64,000 nt of DNA from assembly GCA_949318235.1 (NCBI GenBank), contig OX439133.1, forward strand, positions 14,795,563-14,859,562. Reading direction: 5' to 3'. The position numbers and the translations under genes are program-made. This DNA comes from Ecdyonurus torrentis. Its lineage: Eukaryota > Arthropoda > Insecta > Ephemeroptera > Heptageniidae. Shown here piece after piece: positions 21,841-31,700 of this stretch (positions are counted from its first letter, which is position 1; every line of letters starts with the position of its first letter). A model generated the notes under the pieces. That model saw only the letters and a program-made list of their open reading frames with translations. It was not told the origin of the DNA and made no database searches.

Positions 21841-23966
21841 ATTAGTTTCATTCTTTTTAGTGACAGTTTAATAAATAATAAGTTAGTAATTAATAACTCA
21901 TGACTTGAAAGAAGAAAATAAAAATAATTCAAGTCATACTACCCATACATTTCTCATATTTGACTTTTTTAAGGAGGGAAAAGCAGCATGCGGGATTTGT
22001 CTAAAAATTTGTAAAGAAAGAAACATTTGAAATTTTACACAGTGATACATAAGTACACGTAAGTGATACGTAAGATATCTTCGCAAATGTGAAAAATTTG
22101 GGGGCCAAATTTCAAATTATGATTTTTTTTGAATTTTTAATCCAATAAGAACCCATGTTAATTCCAATAATAATTCTCTCTCTCATGTAATGATTACAAG
22201 GTTTGATTTTTTTTTTATCATAGGTACGTAGCTGTTACTATTAACTTTCAAATGATATCATAAAGTTTGGAAGTTTTCTCTTTAGATTTTGAAATACTGC
22301 ACAAGTCGTCTAAATACAACCAATAACCATTTTCATTGACAGTGAAATTAAAGAACAATGTTATTCATACAGAGTAAGCTAACAGCACTTCCCTTTGACC
22401 TAGAGACTGATCTCTACAACTTTCTTTCATTTCTGGCATACTGGCATACACCCCTTATTTCACTTTACTTACTTTTCTTGACGTAGCATGCTTTCTTATG
22501 GGGGAATAAAGCAACTATAGCTCAAGTTTCTATAGTCCGTGCCACCTATGGATGTTTGCGATTAATCAAAATTGAGCCAATAGACGCTAAAGTAGTCAAG
22601 GTTACTAGGAGGTGGGGTAATGTCAACTAAATGGAGAGTTTTTAAGTGCTCTCTTATTGGTCGCATCCTTAGGTGGCATGGACTGTATTATTTTACAGTA
22701 CTTAATGCAATTTTTACTATAGCTTACTGAGCCTCAAAGCTGTTGTGTTAATCAAATTATGGACTCTCTTCACTATGGTAAGGCCCTTGCTGGTTTCTCC
22801 TATCCATTTCTTCCAAATTTATCATACCAACCGCATATCAATCGCAGTGGTTTATTTTCCTTAAAGGAGTAGAACAACTTGGAAAAAAAAATGTCTAATA
22901 TCCTAGCATACCTAAATATCAACATTGATTTGTCCTGAGTCATTGATATGTAATTTATTTTTCATTCACAAAATGGCAGCTGCAAGTTTATGAAGTCACA
23001 GCTCGCCTGTTTTCGCGCTCGTGGACTTGTGAGCTGTGATGTCATAAACCCACAGCTACCATTTTGTGAGTGGAAAATAAATTAGAAATCAATGGCTCAG
23101 GCCATAGCATCGTTGATATTTAGATATGATAGAATATTAGACATGTTTTTTTGTTCAAGGTGTTCTACGCCTTTAATATATCGAAAGATGTTAAGTATGT
23201 ATCGCTGTTGTTCCGCTCTATTGGCCGATGTCTACTTGACCTTGAAAAAATAAAAAAATCATCGGATTGACCTCAGATTTTGGATTTTCGCATTTCAGGT
23301 CATTTGCAGCAAAAAAATATTTTTCAAGGTCAAGTGGACACCAGCCAATATAGCGGAACAACAGCGGTATATATATTTTTTTTTACCACATTGTGTTATT
23401 GTGTTATTTACTACACCTTCTCCAAAGTCCCATCAAGACATAGTCTTATTGTCAGGTACAATGGAAACAGCACATACAGGCTGGCCACAGCCTCAATACA
23501 CAGCCCAGCAATCACCATGACAGCCTAGAGAAACAGTGGAAACTCTAGGCAGCCTACATCAATCATACACCTCTCGAACTCGGAGTTTGTTAATGTTCTT
23601 ACTTTTGCATGTCTTCTATTTCACAATAGCTCTAGAGCATGGTCTACATATTGAGATACATTTTGTTGTTGTTGTTTTTTTTACCTGCAAATCTCTTTGT
23701 GAAAGATAAGTTCTCCGACATCCATTGTTTCCATATCTGGAGCCCCCGTGAGTACACATGAACACAGTCCCTAGTCCAGTCTGTTCTACCCTGGATACTT
23801 TGTCACCACATCTTGGACATAGCTTCTCTTCTCTCTTAGCACAAGTTAGGCAGAACACGTGTTTGCACGGGATCTATACAAATTATTTTTAACAATTATA
23901 ATACAGCACATAAAAAATTATTAAAAAAAAAATGAGTTGCTACAGTTATGAAAACTTTTTCAAAAA

Positions 23967-24017
<51 letters not shown>

Positions 24018-27000
24018 CGAAGAAAAAAAGTTTCAACTTAATTTTGTTTTATATCGCTCTGGCTGCGCCCAAAGGGCGTACTTACATTTCAAGGTCGTCT
24101 TACAAAAGCGTACTTGCATTTTTCTCCAGTACAGTACAACAAAGGGCGTACTTGCATTTCCATCCAGTATAACAAAGGGTGTAATGCTAAGCTTATGGCG
24201 GATGCACGCACAGCATTGGAAGTAGCCAAATGCAAGTACGCCCTTTAGGTGCGGCCACAGCGATATGTATATCAATGTGGCTGCGCACAAAAGGCCTACT
24301 TGCTTTGCAAGGCCACCTCACAAACACGTAACGGTACTTGTAGTTGGGCAAATTTCCTCTACCAGAGCAATTAAACACATAAATTTTATTGCAAGTACGT
24401 CCTTTGTCAAACTGGTTAGAAATGCAAGTACCACTACATATTTTGTGAAAAAGTGTCCAAATACAATTACGACCATTGGGTGTAACCATGTCAATATTTT
24501 TGTAAGGATTAATAATAAATAAATAAATGTTACTCACCATTCTACCATAAATTAGTATAGGTTTAAGACACCTATCACAACAATGTATCATTGGATTGAG
24601 CACTTTTTCTCCAATCAGATTAACTCTATGATCCCAACGTAACCTAAGCATAGGTTCAGGTGGTCCACGTGGTATTGTGGTAAACGTAGGAGCTTCTAAT
24701 TGAGATATATCAGCATCTGGATCAACTGTTAACAAAAGCAATCAAGTGTTAGAGCAATTTTTACATTAGCCATGCGTATTTTCTTATATTATTTATTGAC
24801 TCATAAAGAAGCAACTGTTTTGAGGCAAACTTTAAAGCCATAGACCACATAAAACAACATGTGCTTTTTAATGAATAAACATGAAATGGGATCTTCAAAA
24901 CTGATGACAATTTTTACCAGAATGTTAATGTAGCCCCACGAGAGAGCGTGAAAATACTGTAAAGTATGCAATTTGCGTGAAAATTCATGTTTATGACGTC
25001 AGAAACATGCAAAAATTAGTATGAAAATGTTGTGCGGATTGCATAAATCGAATTTTGTAATCACTACTATGGGGCTACTGATGGGTTTTGAGACAAACTA
25101 ATGTTATTTATGTATATCCTATCAAGTGTTTTGTGATATAAATGCTTATGTTTTTCTCTGGTCTATTCCTTTAAACAATATTGTTTGTATCCGCTTTGGT
25201 TTCTACATTCTGCTCATGCGCAGTGCCTTGAAACGGAAGTGGATTTGAGCAAAATTCCTTAAGGTTGGCCTCAAAACAGTTGCATTTTTATTAGCCAATC
25301 ATGTTAAAGCCATTGTCAACTTACTTTTTTATCATTTAGAACACTAGATGGATAATTACCATACCTTAATATTCATGAATTAGACACCACGACTTTAATT
25401 TTTGGTTTATTTTCATTATGACGATTATTTCACACATCTGATGTCACAATGTACTACCGCCAATCACAGTCACCGCTTTGGTCACGTGATAAATTTAAGC
25501 CTCTCCCTCAAGTTCTTTACTCCTATCACGGCCCCATAGCTACATTACATTGTGACATCAGATGCGTGAAATAACCGCTAAAATGAAAATAAATACAAAA
25601 TCAACGTGTTGGTGTCTAATTAATGGATAATGCGGTATGATAATTATCAATTTAGCATTCTAAATGTTAAAAAAGTCAAGTGTCAAGGGCTTTAAGGGTT
25701 AGCATTAGTCCTGCACCTCCCCATCCCCACCTCTTGTCTACATGCAGTGTGAGCACATAGCCTATATACAATGAGACACTGTAGGTATATAAAATTCACA
25801 AGGTTTACCGTGCAAGATAGATTAATGTGCTTACTTTTAATTGGGACAGGAGTGTCATCTGGTTCAGGCACAACAGGAGGTACATCTTGTTCCATAGGTG
25901 TTGCTGGTGGTTGAGCAGTGGTTGCTGGTACAGGACTTGTACGTGCTGGTGTTGGAGACCCCACCACGGCCAGTGGAACTTCTTCCTCTCCATCACTCTC
26001 TATCACCTGAGGATATTTACCATAATAAGACAACATATCACTTTGAGGAGGGGGTTACTTGGTTTTAAAACAGTAATAGGGTCATATTTACATACTAAAA
26101 TAATAGTTTTGACTTTAATTTAATTCCATTTAAAGAAAAGTGATATGGTAAATTTTGGTACAGTCAACCGGGGTGAAAATGAAAGCCAATCACAGACCTG
26201 CTTTCAAAGTGCTCTGTGTCTAGCGAGACAGGGAAAAATGAAAGCTTGCACATGATTGGAGTTTCAATTTCACCCTGGTTGACTGTACAATGAGGTGGGG
26301 TGACTTGATCATCCCATCCTTTTCACTCACTAATTATAATAAAATCTTTATGAAATTTTGAGATAAACAGACCATGGACTGTACATGGGTTTTAGAATCA
26401 TGAAATTTTAAGTGATTAGTGGGTAAAAAAAATTGAGTGAAAGTCATTCCTCCTTATGATATTAATTGATTTAATTATTCCTTTGTGAACGCATTTAAAA
26501 AAAAACAAGCTTGTGAATAGTAAATTGTCGAAGACCAAGAGGGGGGGAGGGGGGACTTCTTATTAGTAGTTTTAGGCTCATTTTTCTTTTCATTCTATAG
26601 AGTCCATTGTGTATCTTAGAGAAATATAGGGGTGTACAGCTCTGGCCACTAGTTTGAGAATGGGGCAGCGGCGGCCGTAGTGTTTTTCACATAAAGATAG
26701 CATAGTGTGATTGCGGGTTGCCTAAACCAATCTCAAACTTTTGGCTAGAGCTGTATGTACAAGTATTTACTACCATAATAAAGAAGTAACAGATTTGAGA
26801 CAGACTCAATGTGATTTCAATCACATCCGCTTCTGTTTCTACTCACTCCTCATGCACAGTAAGTTTGAAACAGACACGGTTATGATCTAAGTTGCTTAAC
26901 CTGTTCACGACAGAGTTTTTTGCTTATTCCATAACGTTCAGCACGTAATATGACATGCTCCGTCATGAATGGGTTAAAGGCAGCCTCAAAACATTTGATA

Positions 27001-27234
27001 CTTTACTTGTCAATTTTCCATGACACAGATTTTATTATTATTATTATAATTATTTTTTAAACCAAATACCTTTCATATTTGCTTTTAAAATATTAGAAAC
27101 GCTCATTTTTTTTAAAAAGAAAAACAAAGATGTTATACACAAGTTATAGTACAAACCTTAGCAGCTTTCTTGCCACGCCCCCTACCCCTCCCTCTTCCTC
27201 TACCCCTAGCACGTCCTCTTCCACGACCTCTCAT
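21132..27234 (-). CDS. CBLL1: Hakai / CBLL1-like RING E3 ubiquitin ligase, complete, 5 coding exons
   Basis: Coding exons (minus strand): 27157-27234, 25835-26006, 24538-24725, 23685-23873, 21132-21704. All have GT/AG junctions, phases agree, and the sum is 1,200 nt (399 aa plus TGA). Residues 1-26 are an Arg-Gly repeat and 27-83 are acidic and Pro-rich. The stretch [15 protein letters not shown] leads into a RING finger with C133xxC136, C149xH151, C154xxC157 and C165xxC168. This is followed by the Hakai zinc finger (FMC, then [20 protein letters not shown]) and a Gln/Pro/Tyr-rich tail with two Q6 runs. In the family, Hakai binds phosphotyrosine substrates such as E-cadherin through a RING dimer and is a subunit of the nuclear m6A methyltransferase complex. 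A splice acceptor at 27305-27306 suggests a 5'UTR intron. The protein is shorter than human CBLL1 (about 490 aa). Identity rests on motif recognition and is strong. Confidence 0.93.
21780..21843 (+). repeat. (AAAT)n microsatellite in Hakai intron 4
   Basis: About 15 AAAT units with one AAAC variant, 75 bp upstream (in gene sense) of the last exon. Confidence 0.9.
21990..22325. mobile_element. family P repeat, copy 3
   Basis: GCGGGATTTGTCTAAAAATTT, AATAAGAACCCATGTTAAT and ACTTTCAAATGATATCAT occur in order with the other copies, in the spacer upstream of the Hakai last exon (within its intron 4). Confidence 0.6.
22532..22689. mobile_element. palindromic MITE (family J), copy 1
   Basis: TATAGTCCGTGCCACCTATG ... 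CCTTAGGTGGCATGGACTGTA. Internal GAGGTGGGGTAATGTCAACT is shared with copy 2 in inverted orientation. Confidence 0.75.
22764..22805. mobile_element. family G half-element
   Basis: CTTCACTATGGTAAGGCCCT and TGCTGGTTTCTCCTATCC form one arm of family G. The partner arm is not seen. Confidence 0.6.
22865..23172. mobile_element. family D palindromic MITE, copy 1, TTAA-flanked
   Basis: TTAA 22861-22864 and 23173-23176. Arms AGGAGTAGAACAACTTGG and AGGTGTTCTACGCC. Inner arms ATTGATATGTAATTTATTTT and AAATAAATTAGAAATCAATG. Non-coding, 308 bp. Confidence 0.85.
23203..23367. mobile_element. palindromic MITE (family Y), copy 1
   Basis: CGCTGTTGTTCCGCTCTATT is mirrored by AATATAGCGGAACAACAGCG, with ACTTGACCTTGAAAAA against TTTTTCAAGGTCAAGT inside. 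Confidence 0.8.
23685..23873 (-). CDS. CBLL1: Hakai coding exon 4: rest of the RING and start of the Hakai zinc finger
   Basis: Acceptor TGTATAG, then [28 protein letters not shown] and [13 protein letters not shown] before the donor GTAAAA. The 63 codons are in phase 0 at both ends. Eleven residues separate the two Cys of the second finger (FMC to GC). As I recall this is longer than in vertebrates. Confidence 0.95.
24050..24440. repeat. degenerate repeat of AAGGGCGTACTTGCATTTC in Hakai intron 3
   Basis: GGGCGTACTTACATTTC (24076), AGCGTACTTGCATTT (24108), GGGCGTACTTGCATTTCC (24145), GGCCTACTTGCTTT (24292) lie on the plus strand. Inverted versions CAAATGCAAGTACGCCC (24229) and TGCAAGTACGTCC (24391) follow. 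At least six copies by eye in both orientations. Confidence 0.6.
24538..24725 (-). CDS. CBLL1: Hakai coding exon 3: conserved pre-RING region and first RING cysteines
   Basis: The acceptor TTAACAG completes an Ile codon. The exon encodes [16 protein letters not shown] and CCDRC, the first zinc ligand pair, and ends with YGRM before the donor GTGAGT. It then joins exactly to IPCKHVFC in the next exon. Confidence 0.93.
24796..25298. mobile_element. family A MITE, copy 4, split by a family E element
   Basis: TTGACTCATAAAGAAGCAAC at the left; CCTCAAAACAGTTGCATTTT and ATTAGCCAA at the right. The body is split at TTAA by 24836-25170, so E inserted into A. Confidence 0.75.
24836..25170. mobile_element. 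family E MITE, copy 1, TTAA-flanked, nested in family A
   Basis: TTAA 24832-24835 and 25171-25174. Ends AGCCATAGACCACATAAAAC and CTCTGGTCTATTCCT. Shared interior ATGTAGCCCCACGAGAGAGC and TTTATGACGTCAGAAACATG. Confidence 0.85.
25308..25691. mobile_element. family F MITE, copy 1, TTAA-flanked
   Basis: TTAA 25304-25307 and 25692-25695. Arms AGCCATTGTCAACTTACTTT and GTTAAAAAAGTCAAGTG. Inner CACATCTGATGTCACAATGT is mirrored by ACATTGTGACATCAGATGCG. Confidence 0.85.
25835..26006 (-). CDS. CBLL1: Hakai coding exon 2: acidic/Pro linker
   Basis: Acceptor CTCAG, then [16 protein letters not shown] and a Thr/Pro/Ala-rich linker ending TPVPIK. The donor GTAAGC leaves phase 1. No folded domain is visible, and the length of 172 nt fits the phases on both sides. 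Confidence 0.88.
26159..26288. mobile_element. small palindromic MITE (family K)
   Basis: TACAGTCAACCGGGGTGAAA is mirrored by TTTCACCCTGGTTGACTGTA. 130 bp in Hakai intron 1. Confidence 0.8.
26772..27013. mobile_element. family A MITE, copy 5, split by a 74-bp element
   Basis: AATAAAGAAGTAACAGATTTG, CACATCCGCTTCTGTTTCTAC and GCCTCAAAACATTTG are decayed family A blocks. The right arm is split at TTAA. Confidence 0.65.
26900..26973. mobile_element. 74-bp TTAA-flanked mini-element nested in family A
   Basis: TTAA 26896-26899 and 26974-26977. Ends CCTGTTCACGACAGAG and CTCCGTCATGAATGGG pair at 12 of 16 positions. No other copy noticed. Confidence 0.6.
27157..27234 (-). CDS. CBLL1: Hakai coding exon 1: start codon and RG-repeat N-terminus
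   Basis: ATG at 27234-27232 opens 26 codons, almost all alternating Arg and Gly, ending KKAAK. The donor GTTTGT follows at 27156. As I recall, vertebrate Hakai does not start with such a block. The 70 nt upstream (27235-27304) lie between a candidate acceptor and the ATG and would be 5'UTR. Confidence 0.85.
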
Positions 27235-28586
27235 TTTTTTTTAGTTCTTTCAATTTCTATACAACACCCTCTTACGAGGGTTTAAATTATTTGTGTCTTC
27301 AAACCTGAAATTTAAAAATAACAATTAGTGAAATATAAACAAAGGTCAAAAAGGTTCTCAGGAGCCAAAAAGTCATAACAGATAGAAGGGGTAACTGGGG
27401 TAACTTCCACGGGAAGGCTTAAGAAGCTAAGCTTATGCTAAAGCCTGGTACAGGCATGAAAAATCATAGCATGGGGGAACAATTCACGTTCAAGAGGGGA
27501 AAAAATGCCCATCAGGCAAATGCTGACCCTGAATGTGTGTCACCTTATTTTTCTAATTCATATTTACTATAGTTCTATGAATTACTATATACACTCTATA
27601 TTGTTTAATTTTTAAGCTTATTCATATAAGTTACAGGTATTTATGTAATTAAAATGTATCCTATAAAACAAAACTAGGTCAGTAAACAATGAAAACATTG
27701 TGAACGCATGACACCCATGCTTTCAAATTAAATGCATTTTTTTAAAAAAGAAATTAAAATTATAATGCAATAAAAATATAAAATAACAATATAATATTTA
27801 AAAAATAAGAAATACACATTTAATAAATTATGTATAATTAACATTTAATCACTAATTAATCACGTTTTTGATTAAAAATGCTTTCTGTTGAAGAATTTTT
27901 TTGTGAAAGGATGGTTGAAAGGCCTATTTCTTCCTTTGTTGTGTTATTATTTTCACAATTTTTGTTTAGTATTTTCAATTAATAATATTTAATAGATATT
28001 TAAAATTAATAGTTTATTAAAATTTTGTATGTTTATATTGAAATATTACCTAAAAATTAAGTTTTTCTAACACTTTCTAGAGAACAAACATCTTGCAGCT
28101 GATTTTTGGCCCGGTACTTTGACTAGCGTTGTTCATGTAATTAAAAAAAATCTCATTATATTTTTAATGACAATAAGTTATAAAATATTATTAATTATAT
28201 ATTGAATTTTTTAAATTAAAATATTCTAACATCTTGTAAAAATTTAGTAAATAAAACATTTTTAATTTTTATTTGACTCTAATGGTTATCTGTTGCTTGA
28301 TTATTACCAACATAACAAATTATTAATAAATTTAGGTACAATCTTTATTTTATATAAATTTATGAATAAAAAAGTATTTTTACTCAGTTTTAATGCTAAA
28401 ATTTTCTCTAATTAGTGATTAGTTTTTAATTATTTCATAAAGTGTTACCGTTTGTTAAGAAAATTATAAAATACAGAACATAAATTTTGGAAAATTTATA
28501 AATTTGTCACTAAAAACAGTTGGTAACACTAATGACTGTTCTTTCTTCCGGGTGGAGTAGTGAAAAGTATTTTGCTGTCGAACAAG
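27235..28586. promoter_or_regulatory. divergent intergenic region between Hakai and Rab8
   Basis: The 1,352 bp between two oppositely transcribed start codons are AT-rich, with no MITE recognised. CTTCCGG at 28545-28551, 36 bp before the Rab8 ATG, is an ETS-like core of the kind found near metazoan housekeeping promoters. An acceptor-like TTTCAG at 27305-27306 (minus) probably ends a Hakai 5'UTR intron, so the Hakai promoter would lie further into this region. Confidence 0.5.
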
Positions 28587-28710
28587 ATGGCAAAAACATA
28601 CGATTATTTATTTAAATTATTATTAATTGGTGATTCAGGAGTAGGAAAAACATGTGTATTATTTAGATTTTCAGAAGATGCATTTAATACAACATTTATA
28701 TCCACAATAG
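28587..28710 (+). CDS. RAB8: Rab8 exon 1: P-loop and switch I start
   Basis: Encodes residues 1-41 plus one base of G42: GDSGVGKT, the effector loop FNTTFISTI. The donor GTAAG is at 28711. The ATG at 28587 is chosen because MAKTYDYL is the family N-terminus. The frame stays open nine codons upstream only from a GTG. Confidence 0.96.
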
Positions 28711-31700
28711 GTAAGAAAATTTATCAAAAACATGACGGCTGTTTTTTTTTACCATAATTTTTATTTCGTCGTTTTTTTGTGGTTCACTGAATAAAATACT
28801 GTTTTTGTTCATAAAGCATGATTAATTAAAATAAAACAGACTTGTCTTATTTCTTAATTTTATACATAAAATATATCAAGCATCCATTTTAGTCTAATAG
28901 TTGAAAAAAATATTAGGAAAAAAATAATGTTTTTATGCGGTTAAAGATGTGGTCATCTTTTTTTTTTTTTTTTTTGCATGCAAATAATTTTTTATTATCT
29001 CATAATTTTAGTTCACAAATAAGTATTAGATCATATTCTTTGGTATTTCAAGGTTAATAAAAATATAATTGTTAATAAAATAGTAATAATAGAATGCATT
29101 AAAAAAATATGATATTAATTAAAGGGGGCGTGGTTTAATTGTGTAATCATCATCTAATAATTTGTTCCCTGTTTGATTCATTGGTTGCATCCCTTTTTCT
29201 TTGTTGACTTATATTCAACGTTTAATTAATTAGCCATATGCCCCTATGATAACATGCTGCTGGCATACATATATAAGATTATGATTAATCGCTTTTTTTT
29301 TATATGTACACATATATGTATATGATATGTTCTTCTGTCTGTTTTAATAGGAATCGACTTCAAAATTAGAACAATTGAGCTAGATGGAAAGAAAATAAAA
29401 CTACAAATATGGTAAGATTATTAATTTTTATTTTGTTAGTAATTGACTAGTAAAGGAACAACGGTTTTGTGGCCGACTATAAGCGATTTCGGTCACATCC
29501 GCTTCCGTTTCTCCTTACTACGCATGCGCAGTAAGTCGAAACGGAAGCGGATGTGATCGAAATTGCTTATAATCAGCTTCAAAACAGTTGTTCCTTTATT
29601 AGTCAATATTTTTATTGAATTTAGTATTATTATTATTATTAGCTCAAAATTGGTACATAAATAAAATTTTAACGTTAGCTAATATGAGCAAAGCTTTCTT
29701 ATACTGCCAAGTAAACACTGCATTGTTGAATGAATGCTGGCGTACCATCATTGAATAAGAAAATATACCCATCATTCAATCCAACATTAGTTGGAAATTT
29801 AGACAGCATTCAAAGAATCCATGTGCCAGATTATTAGGCCTAATAATAAAAAAATCCATTTTTTTTTTTTTTTTTTTTTTTTTTAGCTTAAAACGTGTGA
29901 AAGTGTATGATTAAGACCCCAGTTGTTGGCAGATGCATGTTAATAAAAAAATTATCTCAACTGTTAAAGCTATAGACTTAAAACTTGAAAATTTGGATAC
30001 CCATAGTGTACGATGGGACTCAATGGTGACATCATCATAATTGCATCATGTTTCTTCCGTATCTCAGTAGATTTTTATAAGAAGGCTCATATCTTTTACC
30101 CCTGTAATTTTGTTGTCATTTGAAAATCAAGCAATCAAACAAATACCCTCAGTACTGTACTGTATGTACTTTCAACTACTTTTAGTTTAGGTAAGCATCA
30201 AATTAGAGAGAGAGAAATGAAATAAATATAAGGTCTTCTGATAGTAAATTTTGAAAAGTTTGTAATTCAATGGTGTGCAGGGTGACTTTTATAAATTTTT
30301 ACGGTCGGACTGGTACTCAAGGGGCTTAACACCCTGGTTACGCCTGGTGGGGGGCCACGTCCGCTATCACGGACTTGCTCTTACTGCCAGTCCAAGCCTG
30401 ATTTGAAGTTTTTTATTCAATTTCCGAAGTGAAAAAAAAAAAAAAAGAAAAAAAAAGTTACATACAGTACCACTACCTCAGTGCCTCAATAATAAAAATA
30501 TGTGTAATAATTAGTTATCATTCTATTGCTGATTACATAATCACAGATAGGTTAGTAGAAACCAACAAGCGCCTTACCACGATGAAGTCCGTAGCTTGGT
30601 GAAAGTCTTGGTGGCACAGGCTACAAAAATGTGTTACTGTGTAAATTGTAAGGACCGTTAGGACCTCATCGTGGTGTTTGTTGGATTCTCCTATCATTTC
30701 TTTGATTACACATTCAAACTGAAATGGTTTAACCTTTCCTAATTAATTATAAATTATTGCTCATTATGTTAATCATTCTAATGCTAACAAGACCCTCCAC
30801 ACCCCCTTTTTCATTTCATTTTTGATTATATGTTCTAATGTATTTTTATTGATGTATGTTACAAACAGGGATACAGCTGGACAAGAGAGATTTCGCACAA
30901 TCACCACAGCTTACTATCGTGGTGCCATGGGTATCATGTTAGTTTACGATATCACAAATGAGAAGAGCTTTGAGAACATTAAGAATTGGATCAGAAATAT
31001 TGAAGAAAATGCAGCAGCAGATGTGGAGAAGATGTTGCTGGGAAATAAATGTGAATTGAATGAGAAGAGACAGGTAAGATATTAAGATTTTTAGTTATAA
31101 ACCACGTAATAAAGAAAAAAAAAAGTTTTGGGGCTGACTTTAAGCGATTTTGATCACATACATCAGGGGGATCATACATGTATCATGTATCAGGGAGAGA
31201 TACAAACTCTTGTCGCTTGAATTTTTTTTTAGCCAGCTGGAAGTAAATTGCAGGCGGCAAATTGTAATGTTGCCCGATGCTTAACAAAATTATGGCGGTC
31301 AAAATTGACAATCTTGCAGCGTTTTTCCCTCTCCTTGTTCACTCTGAGCTACCCTTTAGCCAATCAACCCGTACATGCCACCTGCTCTCCACCAATCCGG
31401 CTCCCAGGGTGAATTTTAAATTTTTTACTACCCTTACAGTTCCCGCAATTCTGCCACCTGCATTAAAAATTGAAGAACGCCCCGCTTCCAACTTTTTCTT
31501 CGCTGCTGCAGCGATAGTCCGATAGTATAGCAATCAATGCTCTATCCTTATTATATAGATCAGTGATCCAATGTGTTAATTATCTCTGTGCTAGCAAGGT
31601 TTTATCCTCACTGAGAATCTCTTCAATAAGGCCAAACAATAAATCGACAACAGCCCACATTGTTCTTTAAACAACCAATAGATCATTCTATATCAATATA

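Noticed and set aside
25805..26123. Extra ORFs overlapping Hakai exon 2
   Set aside because: Out of frame with the spliced product and without splice support.
28560..28586. GTG start extending Rab8 by nine codons
   Set aside because: MAKTYDYL at 28587 is the conserved Rab8 N-terminus, and the upstream codons have no family counterpart.
31277..31533. Overlapping 64-82 aa ORFs on both strands in Rab8 intron 3
   Set aside because: They lie in a GC-richer palindromic element. Opposite-strand openness is a composition effect and no domain is visible.
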